NCBI GenBank assembly: GCA_004298065.1
Contig: SCRL01000088.1
Span: 1 to 57,049, forward strand
DNA length: 57,049 nt
Reading direction: 5' to 3'
DNA from: Gammaproteobacteria bacterium
GTDB lineage: Bacteria > Pseudomonadota > Gammaproteobacteria > Acidiferrobacterales > Sulfurifustaceae
Below, piece after piece: positions 32,017-40,077 of this stretch (its first letter is position 1; every line of letters begins with the position of its first letter). The translations under genes and the position numbers were made by a program. A model generated the notes under the pieces. It ran no database searches and was not told the origin of the DNA. It saw only the letters and a list, made by a program, of their open reading frames with translations.

Positions 32017-34650
32017 CTATTTCTTCGTGAGTGTGCTTTCGATCGGTTGCCAGCCAAGGTCCTTTAAGAGAGGCGGCACGTAGCGTTCGAGTGTTGCGAT
32101 ATGCTCGTGGTATGAGAAGGACGAGAACCAGCTGAAAGGCTCCTCACCCCTAGACCAATGACCTATAAAAGCGTTGACGATTTCACTGGGGCAGCCACTT
32201 TCGCCGAGCTCGGTACGCAGGAACCGCCGATGCACGTTTGCAGGCAAGTCAATAAACGCTTTCATGAACTGCTTCAGAGTCGCCGGGCGCACGAGCTCTG
32301 GCACGAATCGTCCCTTGTCCTTCTTGTGCAAGAAGAAACAGTCCGGAATATCGGCAAGAGGCTTGGTCAGATATTCACGCCATGACCCAAGCAGCGCTTG
32401 TCTGTGCGCCTCATAATTCCGGATTTGCTTGCGTACCTCGTGCGGTATCCAGATCAAACGGCTCTTGTGGTGGTCGGGGCCATCCTTATCCGCCAGCGCC
32501 GCCAAGCCCGTTTCCGGGTCGATTTCCGATGTGGGAAGAAAGGGTGAAATGATCGCGCGGCACGAGGTCGTGTAACCGAACATGAGCACGGTGTAGAGCG
32601 TGAAATAGTTGTGATAATCGGCAAATTCTTCCCGTGTCCGATAACTCGTCGCCTTCTTGATCGCATTCCGCAGCTTTGCGGTGGTCTCCCTTGCGGCTTC
32701 TCGGGTAGGGCAAAACCGGCTTCCTACATGGATGGTCGCAGGCTCAACCGCTTCGGCGAAATCGAGTCGCGGCTCGCGTCCCAAGGCTCGATAGACGAAT
32801 GGAACGATCTCCTGCAGCGCTTTCACATACACATTCCGCAACACCTTGAGCGAATGGGTGGTGTAATAAATTCGCGTCTGGGCCAGTTCATGTTCGCACC
32901 CCGTAATTGCCACCGCCTGCGTCACGTCTCCCGAGACACAGGCGATCCTATGGAACAAATAGGACCGCACCTTCTCGACTGTGATTCGCTTACTGGGGTC
33001 GATCGTTTTAAGAAGCGCGCGTAGCGCACGACGATATTCAGAGACACTCCGCGAAAAAAGTTCTTCCCGGTTCTGGTATTCCTTTCGGCTAACAAGTTCT
33101 CGTACAAACTGCGCTCCTCCGGCAAGATCGGGGACGTACATGTACACCGTGCGTCGCCGCGTAACGCCTGCTGGTGCCTCCAAATGAACACGATATTTCG
33201 GAAAGTAGCTGCGGATCCGCCATTCAACGATGCGCGATTCGTTGCTTTGGGTCGAGGTCGGAACGAAGAGCGCCAGCTCGCAGTTAATTTTCTTCGCCGC
33301 TTCTTTGTCGCCCGGAAGCACTTCCAGTGTTTTGGCGCGATCAAGAGTGCTGCCGGTCCAAAGCGATATGTGAATAAGCGCGATTGTCTCTGCCTGCAAT
33401 GCCTGCGCGTCGCTCCAATGCTGCTCTTGGAGCAATTCGCGGAAACAATCACTACTGTATGACAGAAGGCTGGCCAGCTCGCTGACCGTTAAGGACCTGT
33501 ATTGCCACGGCAGCATCTGGTGTTCCATGGCGATATGGCGGGCCTGCCCCTCGGCCGCAAAAATGAGGCCTGCGATTCCCTTTTTTGTTTCGTCGCACGG
33601 ATATTCGGTCAGACACAACTCGTCTTCGCCTGCCAGGTCATACGGATGGATATCGGCAGCGTACAGCTGCCTCGCGCGTTTCTTGGTGATTGGTACGCCG
33701 TTTTCGAGAACTTCTTGGACAACCACCTGTTTGCCCCAATCCCCATGCGGGTCATCGGGGTCGCCCACTTCCGCCGGCACAACCTCGCAATCCGGACCAA
33801 GGTTTACATACCCCGAAATCCACCGTCCTCCACCACCACGTCCGCGGCGGCCGCCTCCGCCTTTTCGATTGGACCACTTAAGAAGGCCGTGCGCCCGCGC
33901 AACGAAACGACAATAACCCGCGAGATGTTTTGAGAGATCGTTTCGACCGGATGACTGATTTCCAGCTACTTGGGCAAAAAGATGCGGCGATAGCTTCGGA
34001 TCAAGTCCGCTCGGGCAGAAGTCGAGATCCTCCTCGTTGCTAATAACACGAAGCGCGTGTGATGCCCCATAAGGTGTGTTCGGATACCCGGCGATTTCGT
34101 TACTGCCGGCGTGGTCTTCGTATTTCTGTCTTGGGATGTATTTCCGGCATACATGAACATGCGCGACGATGAGTTGGCCTACCATCAGAAAATAACGTTC
34201 ACGCTCGTCGACGTTTTTTGACGCGAGCGAATTCAGAAGGACGGTATAGAGCGAATTGCGCGTGGCGCACCTCCCGACGAGAGGATTAATCAGACTCACT
34301 TTCGAGTATCCGCTCGCAGAATGTTCTTCTTCTGGCTTTTCGGGCCGTTGATTGAATTGCTCCCCAATCGTCTCGGCAAGATCTTCTCCGTGGGCGAGAA
34401 CCCAGTTGGCGATGTTGGCCCATTGCTTGACGGGAATTTGGTGCTCGGCGCAATAGAGAGCGAAACTCTCATTCATGAGTCGGGTAACATTTGTAAGGTT
34501 CTCGCAAATTGGAACGAAGCAGGTGAGTGCATCATCTGCGTTGATCCACCACAGCAAATCGCGCAGATATTCCTCTGGAATACCCGCTTCTGCGCATTTC
34601 AAGCGCAGAATCTGATGAGCTTTGCTTTTACTCGGACTTTGGTGTTTCAC
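32017..34650 (-). CDS. Large tyrosine-recombinase-like protein (877 aa), second gene of trio
   Basis: A large protein whose C-terminal 250 residues show a divergent tyrosine-recombinase core. It has Arg in SCRAIISPFLP, a basic segment KSRLIWIPHEVR, box II HRRFLRTELGES, GHWSRGEEPFS and a candidate nucleophile Tyr847 (FSYHEHIATLERY). The N-terminal 600 residues are unfamiliar and contain a Gly/Arg-rich loop (KGGGGRRGRGGGGRW) that could contact DNA. A GTG start at 34650 overlaps the upstream gene by 23 nt. It probably acts with the 1051-aa recombinase in excision or integration. Confidence 0.65.
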   Translation of the reverse strand: MKHQSPSKSKAHQILRLKCAEAGIPEEYLRDLLWWINADDALTCFVPICENLTNVTRLMNESFALYCAEHQIPVKQWANIANWVLAHGEDLAETIGEQFNQRPEKPEEEHSASGYSKVSLINPLVGRCATRNSLYTVLLNSLASKNVDERERYFLMVGQLIVAHVHVCRKYIPRQKYEDHAGSNEIAGYPNTPYGASHALRVISNEEDLDFCPSGLDPKLSPHLFAQVAGNQSSGRNDLSKHLAGYCRFVARAHGLLKWSNRKGGGGRRGRGGGGRWISGYVNLGPDCEVVPAEVGDPDDPHGDWGKQVVVQEVLENGVPITKKRARQLYAADIHPYDLAGEDELCLTEYPCDETKKGIAGLIFAAEGQARHIAMEHQMLPWQYRSLTVSELASLLSYSSDCFRELLQEQHWSDAQALQAETIALIHISLWTGSTLDRAKTLEVLPGDKEAAKKINCELALFVPTSTQSNESRIVEWRIRSYFPKYRVHLEAPAGVTRRRTVYMYVPDLAGGAQFVRELVSRKEYQNREELFSRSVSEYRRALRALLKTIDPSKRITVEKVRSYLFHRIACVSGDVTQAVAITGCEHELAQTRIYYTTHSLKVLRNVYVKALQEIVPFVYRALGREPRLDFAEAVEPATIHVGSRFCPTREAARETTAKLRNAIKKATSYRTREEFADYHNYFTLYTVLMFGYTTSCRAIISPFLPTSEIDPETGLAALADKDGPDHHKSRLIWIPHEVRKQIRNYEAHRQALLGSWREYLTKPLADIPDCFFLHKKDKGRFVPELVRPATLKQFMKAFIDLPANVHRRFLRTELGESGCPSEIVNAFIGHWSRGEEPFSWFSSFSYHEHIATLERYVPPLLKDLGWQPIESTLTKK

Positions 34651-35176
34651 GGTTTTTCAGACTCCTTGGGCTGACGCGGAAGACGTTCGCAAACGCCGTT
34701 TTTGAGTTCAGTGGAAATGCGGTTTTGAAGTGTTGCTTATCGAGATTGCCTTCCCACACTTCGTAAAGCCTCCGTTTATCGCCCAATCCCATAGCGAGTA
34801 CGGCAGATAACGAAAAGAGTTCCGCGAGATAACTCGCTTGAATAACGTTCGAGGAGTTGCGAAATCTAAGAACAAGAACCGGTATTTTTTCGTTCGGTCC
34901 CAGGCACGATGCCGCGACTTTGTATAACCGGACATTGCCCACACACGTAAATTTTTCCTTCGTTTTGATCACCGATATCGGATACGCCCTCAATGCAGGC
35001 TGCAAAATTTCTGCGGTTAATTCCTTTGACGGAAACCCGATCGGAGGCAGCGAAAGCTCGCGCTCTAAGTCGAGGATTGTGCTGTGCACGCCGCATATTT
35101 CCGCTAGAGTGATTTCGCGCAACTCAGCTTCTTTTGCCGGCTTTGACTGCTTGGGGTGACTCTGATCGCTATCCAT
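34628..35176 (-). CDS. Small protein of unknown function (182 aa), first gene of trio
   Basis: A soluble 182-aa protein with no motif I recognise. It begins with a charged, disordered stretch, then mixed alpha/beta sequence (FTCVGNVRLYKVAASCLG, IPVLVLRFRNSSNVIQASYL), and ends with a helix-turn-helix-like piece (FANVFRVSPRSLKNRETPKS). AGAGG lies 8 bases before the ATG. Its conserved coupling to two recombinases suggests a directionality or target-choice factor. The promoter must lie in the non-coding region to its right. Confidence 0.6.
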   Translation of the reverse strand: MDSDQSHPKQSKPAKEAELREITLAEICGVHSTILDLERELSLPPIGFPSKELTAEILQPALRAYPISVIKTKEKFTCVGNVRLYKVAASCLGPNEKIPVLVLRFRNSSNVIQASYLAELFSLSAVLAMGLGDKRRLYEVWEGNLDKQHFKTAFPLNSKTAFANVFRVSPRSLKNRETPKSE

Positions 35177-35702
35177 TCGGATTAACCTCTAGGCCGTTGA
35201 AATAACTTCTTCCCCTAAAATGATGCGCACTGAAGTCAACATCCGACTTGATTGGTCTGGTATTCGCGATGACTTCATCCTTGTCCTAAAAGGATAAAGT
35301 CGCTTCTTAACAACCTTTTTTGGCAGGGCGTTTCGCAGGCGGGACTGCGCTAGTGAGGTGATGACGACAAAACGGCTTACTTACGGGAGCCCTGAACCGA
35401 TGGCAGGCCGGGCTGTGCACTCCTTACACATCTATCTGCGGAGGGCCCCTACGGCAGGATCAAACTAGGTCGAATCAAGGTGGGCTTACGGTCAAAATTA
35501 CGGGAATTTTGCGAACCACAAATTCTCACGAATGTGCCCCGATCATATGGCCATACGGGGGCTTAGTCGGGATAAATCGGAATAGCGTGACACAATGATT
35601 CGCAAGCTAACGCCACGATTTACATAGAAAAACACCGATTGAGACCGAAGTAGCTCTGTATACGGTGGTGGACTCCGACGCGCGCTTTTTGCGACATTCG
35701 AG

Positions 35703-35838
35703 CCTCTGACCTTCCATTACTTAAAAGTCAGAGGTTCGACAAATCTGCCGGGAGCAGATTTGGACAGCCGAAGGCTGGCCCGAGCGATAGCGAGGGTGAG
35801 CCCCATGGACGGGGCGAACAATCCTCTAGGGCGCGCCA
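35703..35838 (+). other. attR-like tRNA-Arg 3' remnant, interrupted
   Basis: GTCAGAGGTTCGA (35727-35739) and ATCCTCTAGGGCGCGCCA (35821-35838) together rebuild the tRNA-Arg 3' half. They are separated by an 81-bp hairpin repeat. Just upstream, CCTCTGAC (35703-35710) is an exact inverted copy of GTCAGAGG. In the intact tRNA the equivalent pair is CCTCCGAC/GTCAGAGG. The region is best read as the island's right attachment site, later invaded by the repeat. Confidence 0.75.
35740..35820 (+). repeat. 81-bp hairpin repeat inserted in the attR tRNA remnant
   Basis: It has three hairpins in order: CAAATCTGC-CGGGA-GCAGATTTG (9 bp, perfect), CAGCC-GAA-GGCTG, and GCCCC-ATGGAC-GGGGC, ending GGGGCGAACA. 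The order, loops (CGGGA, GAA, ATGGAY) and tail match the cluster at 1291-1500, while the stems differ by paired changes. The insertion falls between TTCGA and ATCC of the tRNA T loop. No clear target duplication is visible. Confidence 0.8.
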
Positions 35839-36047
35839 TTTTAATTTCCCACCTTTGCTGTCAACTTTTCCACCGCTTTTTAAAGCTTCAAGACTGGGCC
35901 TTCCCGGCCGAATAGAGACGAGGCATGAAACTTGCTAATTCATAACTATTCTTAGGATATGGGTTAAGCCCCGCGACCAGCGTGCCGAGAAGGCCCGGAC
36001 CAAGGATTGGATGTATCGCGATCCTGTAAATGTGTAAATGAGGCGCC

Positions 36048-39000
36048 GTGTCGGCGAAAGATTCTTCCCCCGAGTCCCGCGCGGAACGGCAGCTGCGCCA
36101 AGCGGAACAACGCCAGCGCGCGCTGCTGCGCGCCGTTCCCGACCTGTTGCTGCGCATCCGCGGCGACGGCACCTATCTCGACTTCAAGCCTGCGCAGCAA
36201 TTCTCCACCTACGTGCCCTCTTCCGCCTTTCTCGGAAAAAAACCGGCCGACGTGCTCCCACCCGCGATCGCCGAGGAACACATGGCACTCATCCGCCGGG
36301 CACTGGCGACCGGCCAAATGCAGGTCAGCCGCTACCGGCTGGACGTCGACGGGGCACCACATGACTACGAGGCGCGCATCGTCCCAAGCGGCGAGGACGA
36401 GGTACTCGGCATCGTGCGCGATATGACCGAGGAACGGCTTGCCGCCGAGCAGATGCGCAAGCTCTCGAGCGCCATCGAGCAAACCGCCGATTCGGTGCTC
36501 ATCACCAACTCCGACGGGGTCATCGAATACGTCAATCCGGCGTTTGAGCGCACCACGGGTTACTCCGCGCAAGAAGTTATGGGACGCGAACCAAGCCTGG
36601 TCAAATCCGGCTTGCACGACGACACCTTCTACCGGCGCTTGTGGCAAACCATCCGGGAAGGAAAACCGTTTCGCGATGTTTTTATCAACCGTCGCAAGAA
36701 CGGCGACTTGTATTTCGAAGAAAAAACCATCACGCCGCTCAAGGACGAACAGGGACAGACCACGCAATTCGTTTCTACGGGCAAGAACATCACCGAACGC
36801 ATGCAGACGGAAATCGCGCTGCGCGAGAGCGAGCGCCGCTATGCCGAACTCATCGAGCAGGCGCCCGACGCCATCGTCACGCTCGACCTGCAAGGCCACC
36901 TGCAGACGTTCAATCCGGCCGCAGGACATCTGTGCCACTTCCGGGCCGAGGAACTGGTTGGAAAGCATTTTGCCGAGGCCGGCGTGGTTGCGCCCGAATC
37001 GCTCGCCCGGGCAGCCGAAGAATTCCCGCTCGTCGTGGCCGGCGAGGAACGCCCGCCATTCGAACTGGTGGTCCTGCGCAAAGACGGCGGCCGCGTCTTC
37101 ACCGAAATCAACCCGCGCCTGATCCGCCGCAACAATGAACCGGCGGTGGTGCAAGTCACGCTGCGTGACATCACCGAGAGACGCACGGCCGAGGAGGCGC
37201 TGCGCGACAGCAATGCCCTGCTCGAAAACGTGTTCAACAACAGCCACCTGCTGATGGCCTACCTCGATCCGGAATTCAACTTCGTCCGCGTCAATGCGGC
37301 CTATGCCGCCGCCGGCGGGCATGAACCGGATTTTTATCCCGGCAAGAACCATTTCACGCTCTACCCGAACGCGGAGAACGAAGCCATCTTCCGCCGCGCA
37401 GTAGAAACGGGCGAACCCTATTTCGCCTACGCCCGACCGTTCGAGTACCCCGACCGACCCGAGCGCGGCATGACCTATTGGGACTGGAGCCTGCATCCGG
37501 TGAAGAACGCGCAGGGCCAGGTTCTGGGGCTGGTGTTCCTGCTGCTCGACGTCACCGAACGCCGGCGCGCCGAGCTCGCGCTGAGCGAGAGCGAGGAGCG
37601 TTTTCGCAGCCTCACCGAACTCTCCTCGGACTGGTACTGGGAGCAGGACGCGAATTACCGTTTCACGGTGATCACCCGCAATGAGGAATCCGCCGAGCGC
37701 TTTCCCAGCGAGGAGACCCTCGGCAAGACCCGCTGGGAGCTGCCCTATCTCGACGTCCCGTCCGAGGTCTGGGAGGAACACAAGCGCGCGCTCGCAGAGC
37801 GCCGGCCGTTCCGCGACCTGGTGCTCAAGCGCCGCGACCGCAACGGCCGGGTGCGTTACAGCAGCCTGAACGGCGAGCCGGTGTTCGACGCCCGCGGCAA
37901 CTTCCGCGGTTACCGCGGCACCGGGCGCGACATCACCGAGCGCATGCAGGCGCACGAGACGCTGCGCGCGAACGAGGCGCGGCTGGCCGAGGCCCAACGC
38001 ATGGCGCAACTCGGCAACTGGGAGTTCGATCTCGCGAGCCACAAGCTCGCTTGGTCGGACGAGATCTACCGCATCTTCGAGATCGACCCGGCGCAATTCG
38101 GCGCCTCGTACGAGGCGTTTCTCGACGCGATCCATCCCGATGACCGCGAACTGGTCAACAGCGCCTACACCGAGTCGGTCAAGAACCGGACCGCGTACGA
38201 CATCGAGCACCGCCTGCTCATGAAAGACGGGCGCATCAAGTACGTTCACGAGCGCTGCGAGACCTTCTACGACGAGGCCGGCAGGCCGCTGCGCTCGGTC
38301 GGCACCGTGCAGGACATCACCGAACGCAAACGCACCGAGGAGCAGCTGAATTACCTGGCGTATTACGACACGCTCACCGGCCTGCCCAACCGGGCGCTGC
38401 TGCTCGAACGTCTGAAACAGGCGACGCTCGACGCCGAGCGCGTCGACCGCCTGGTGGCGGTCATGTTCCTCGACCTCGACCGTTTCAAGTACATCAACGA
38501 CACCCTCGGCCACCACACGGGCGACGGCCTGTTGAAGGCGGTGGCGAAACGGCTCGAGGACTGCGTGCGGCCGGGTGACACCATCGCGCGCCTCGGCGGC
38601 GACGAGTTCACCATCGTGCTGGCGAACGTGGCGCACGTGGACGACGTCGCGCGCGTGGCGCGCAAGCTCATCGACAGCTTCGCCCTCCCGTTCCAGGTCG
38701 ACGGGCGCGAGCTGTTCACGACCGCGAGCATCGGCATCACGCTCTATCCGTTCGACGAGCGCGAGGCCGAGGGCCTGCTCAAGAACGCCGACACCGCCAT
38801 GTACCATGCCAAGGAGCGCGGCCGGAACACTTTCCAGTATTTCACCGCCGAACTGAACGTGCGCGCCGAGCGACGGCTGCGGATCGAGACTGCGCTGCGC
38901 CAGGCGCTGGAGCGCAACGAGTTGTCGCTGCACTACCAGCCGCAAGTGGATCTCAAGACCGGACAGCTCACGGGCATGGAGGCGCTGGCGCGCTGGAAAC

Positions 39001-39752
39001 ATCCCGAGCTGGGCACCGTCTCGCCGGTGGAGTTCATTCCGGTGGCGGAGGAAACCGGCCTCATCGTGCCGCTCGGCGAATGGGTGTTGCGCGAGGCCTG
39101 CCGCCAGATCAAGGCCTGGCACGACACCGGGTTTTCCAAACTACAGGTGGCCGTGAACCTTTCGGGCAAACAGTTGCGACAAAAGGACTTCCCGGACCGC
39201 GTGCGGGAGATATTGCACGAAACGAAACTCGAATCGCGCTATCTCGATCTCGAACTGACGGAAAGCCTGCTCATGGTGGACACCGAGGAAACCGCCGGGA
39301 TCATGCACGCGCTGCACGCGATAGGCGTGTCGTTCTCGGTGGATGACTTCGGCACCGGTTACTCGTCGCTCGCCTACCTCAAGCGCTTCCCGATCGACGT
39401 TCTCAAGATCGACCGCAGCTTCGTGCGCGACATCGCCTCCGACCCCAACGACGTCGCCATCGTGAAGACCGTCATTGCCATGGCGCATACGCTCGGCATG
39501 CGCGTCATCGCCGAGGGCGTGGAAACGCGCGAGCAGCTCGAGTTTCTGCGTAAACAGGGGTGCGATGGCTCGCAGGGTTACTATTGCAGCATGCCGCTGT
39601 CGGCCGAGGAGTTTTCCGAATTGCTCGTGGACTGGAAGCGCATCCACGCCGATCGTTGCCAGCGGGCAGGCCGGACTCCACGTGCACCCCGGCAACGCCG
39701 CCCGGCGAAGGACAAACCCCACGCCCACGCGCGGCGACCGGTCAGGAAATAA
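36048..39752 (+). CDS. Six-PAS GGDEF-EAL cyclic-di-GMP protein
   Basis: A 1234-aa cytosolic sensor with about six PAS/PAC modules (roughly residues 15-130, 140-255, 260-380, 385-510, 515-640 and 645-765). A diguanylate cyclase domain (LGGDEF, GG at 849-850) and a phosphodiesterase domain (GMEALARW at about 977; DDFGTGYSSL; EGVET) follow. Both catalytic signatures are intact, so it could make and degrade c-di-GMP. No transmembrane segment is seen. The GTG start is supported by GAGG 4 bases upstream. It begins only 210 bp from the island end, so its regulation may have changed on integration. Its end overlaps the convergent DUF3147 gene by 11 bp. Confidence 0.92.
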   Translation: MSAKDSSPESRAERQLRQAEQRQRALLRAVPDLLLRIRGDGTYLDFKPAQQFSTYVPSSAFLGKKPADVLPPAIAEEHMALIRRALATGQMQVSRYRLDVDGAPHDYEARIVPSGEDEVLGIVRDMTEERLAAEQMRKLSSAIEQTADSVLITNSDGVIEYVNPAFERTTGYSAQEVMGREPSLVKSGLHDDTFYRRLWQTIREGKPFRDVFINRRKNGDLYFEEKTITPLKDEQGQTTQFVSTGKNITERMQTEIALRESERRYAELIEQAPDAIVTLDLQGHLQTFNPAAGHLCHFRAEELVGKHFAEAGVVAPESLARAAEEFPLVVAGEERPPFELVVLRKDGGRVFTEINPRLIRRNNEPAVVQVTLRDITERRTAEEALRDSNALLENVFNNSHLLMAYLDPEFNFVRVNAAYAAAGGHEPDFYPGKNHFTLYPNAENEAIFRRAVETGEPYFAYARPFEYPDRPERGMTYWDWSLHPVKNAQGQVLGLVFLLLDVTERRRAELALSESEERFRSLTELSSDWYWEQDANYRFTVITRNEESAERFPSEETLGKTRWELPYLDVPSEVWEEHKRALAERRPFRDLVLKRRDRNGRVRYSSLNGEPVFDARGNFRGYRGTGRDITERMQAHETLRANEARLAEAQRMAQLGNWEFDLASHKLAWSDEIYRIFEIDPAQFGASYEAFLDAIHPDDRELVNSAYTESVKNRTAYDIEHRLLMKDGRIKYVHERCETFYDEAGRPLRSVGTVQDITERKRTEEQLNYLAYYDTLTGLPNRALLLERLKQATLDAERVDRLVAVMFLDLDRFKYINDTLGHHTGDGLLKAVAKRLEDCVRPGDTIARLGGDEFTIVLANVAHVDDVARVARKLIDSFALPFQVDGRELFTTASIGITLYPFDEREAEGLLKNADTAMYHAKERGRNTFQYFTAELNVRAERRLRIETALRQALERNELSLHYQPQVDLKTGQLTGMEALARWKHPELGTVSPVEFIPVAEETGLIVPLGEWVLREACRQIKAWHDTGFSKLQVAVNLSGKQLRQKDFPDRVREILHETKLESRYLDLELTESLLMVDTEETAGIMHALHAIGVSFSVDDFGTGYSSLAYLKRFPIDVLKIDRSFVRDIASDPNDVAIVKTVIAMAHTLGMRVIAEGVETREQLEFLRKQGCDGSQGYYCSMPLSAEEFSELLVDWKRIHADRCQRAGRTPRAPRQRRPAKDKPHAHARRPVRK

Positions 39753-40077
39753 ACCGTTTCAGCCCCAACACCGCCGCGGCGAGCAGGACCAAACCAAGCG
39801 CCATGTTGGCGAGAAAACCGAACTGCGTCTTCTTCTCCAGCCAGAACGGCAGAAAGAACACCAGCGACACCGGCACCAGCACGAAGATGTCGCGCGCGAA
39901 TTGCGTGAGCAACGCATTGTCGCGCGTCTCGGCATAGAGCCAGGACATGGCGAGCACAGAGGTCAACGGCAGCGCGATGAGCAGCGCGCCCCAAAACGGG
40001 CTGCGCTTGGCGACCTCGGTGGCGGCAACGATCACCAGCGCCGATACCGCCACCTTGGCGACGAACAGCCAGGTCAT
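39742..40077 (-). CDS. DUF3147-family small membrane protein
   Basis: A 111-aa integral membrane protein with four hydrophobic segments: LFVAKVAVSALVIVAATEVA, WGALLIALPLTSVLAMSWLY, IFVLVPVSLVFFLPFWL and FLANMALGLVLLAAAVLGL. The composition and length fit DUF3147, whose role is unknown. Its ATG overlaps the stop of the acetolactate synthase-like gene as ATGA, so the two are coupled. Confidence 0.75.
   Translation of the reverse strand: MTWLFVAKVAVSALVIVAATEVAKRSPFWGALLIALPLTSVLAMSWLYAETRDNALLTQFARDIFVLVPVSLVFFLPFWLEKKTQFGFLANMALGLVLLAAAVLGLKRFIS

Larger units (their letters stand above)
8584..35838. mobile_element. Defence-rich integrative genomic island in tRNA-Arg(CCG)
   Basis: The island is bounded by the intact tRNA-Arg 3' end on the left and a tRNA 3' remnant on the right. 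It contains a phage-type integrase/excisionase pair (26857-28294) and a second module with two giant tyrosine recombinases (28852-35176). Cargo consists of CBASS, a type I RM operon containing SPARTA, DUF2384 proteins, a TraT-like lipoprotein and regulators. No conjugation or phage structural genes are seen, so it would need help to transfer. Either integrase module could have made the tRNA-Arg junctions. Confidence 0.8.
35177..36047. other. Non-coding island right end
   Basis: This 870-bp stretch has no convincing gene. It contains the trio promoter region, an AAGTC-AACATCC-GACTT inverted repeat near 35233, the perfect palindrome TATGGCCATA (35546-35555) flanked by CCCCG/CGGGG, and the interrupted tRNA-Arg remnant (35703-35838). 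About 200 bp of leader lie before the PAS-GGDEF-EAL gene. A leftward frame at 35888-36172 overlaps that gene and has no support. Confidence 0.7.

Noticed and set aside
35888-36172. A 94-codon leftward gene at the island edge
   Set aside because: Half of it is antisense to the PAS gene, and no ribosome site or family is recognisable. At most it is a pseudogene fragment.
35964-39122. A 1052-codon open frame antisense to the PAS-GGDEF-EAL gene
   Set aside because: The translation is a low-complexity Arg/Val/Ala-rich mirror of a high-GC gene. The plus strand encodes recognisable PAS, GGDEF and EAL motifs.
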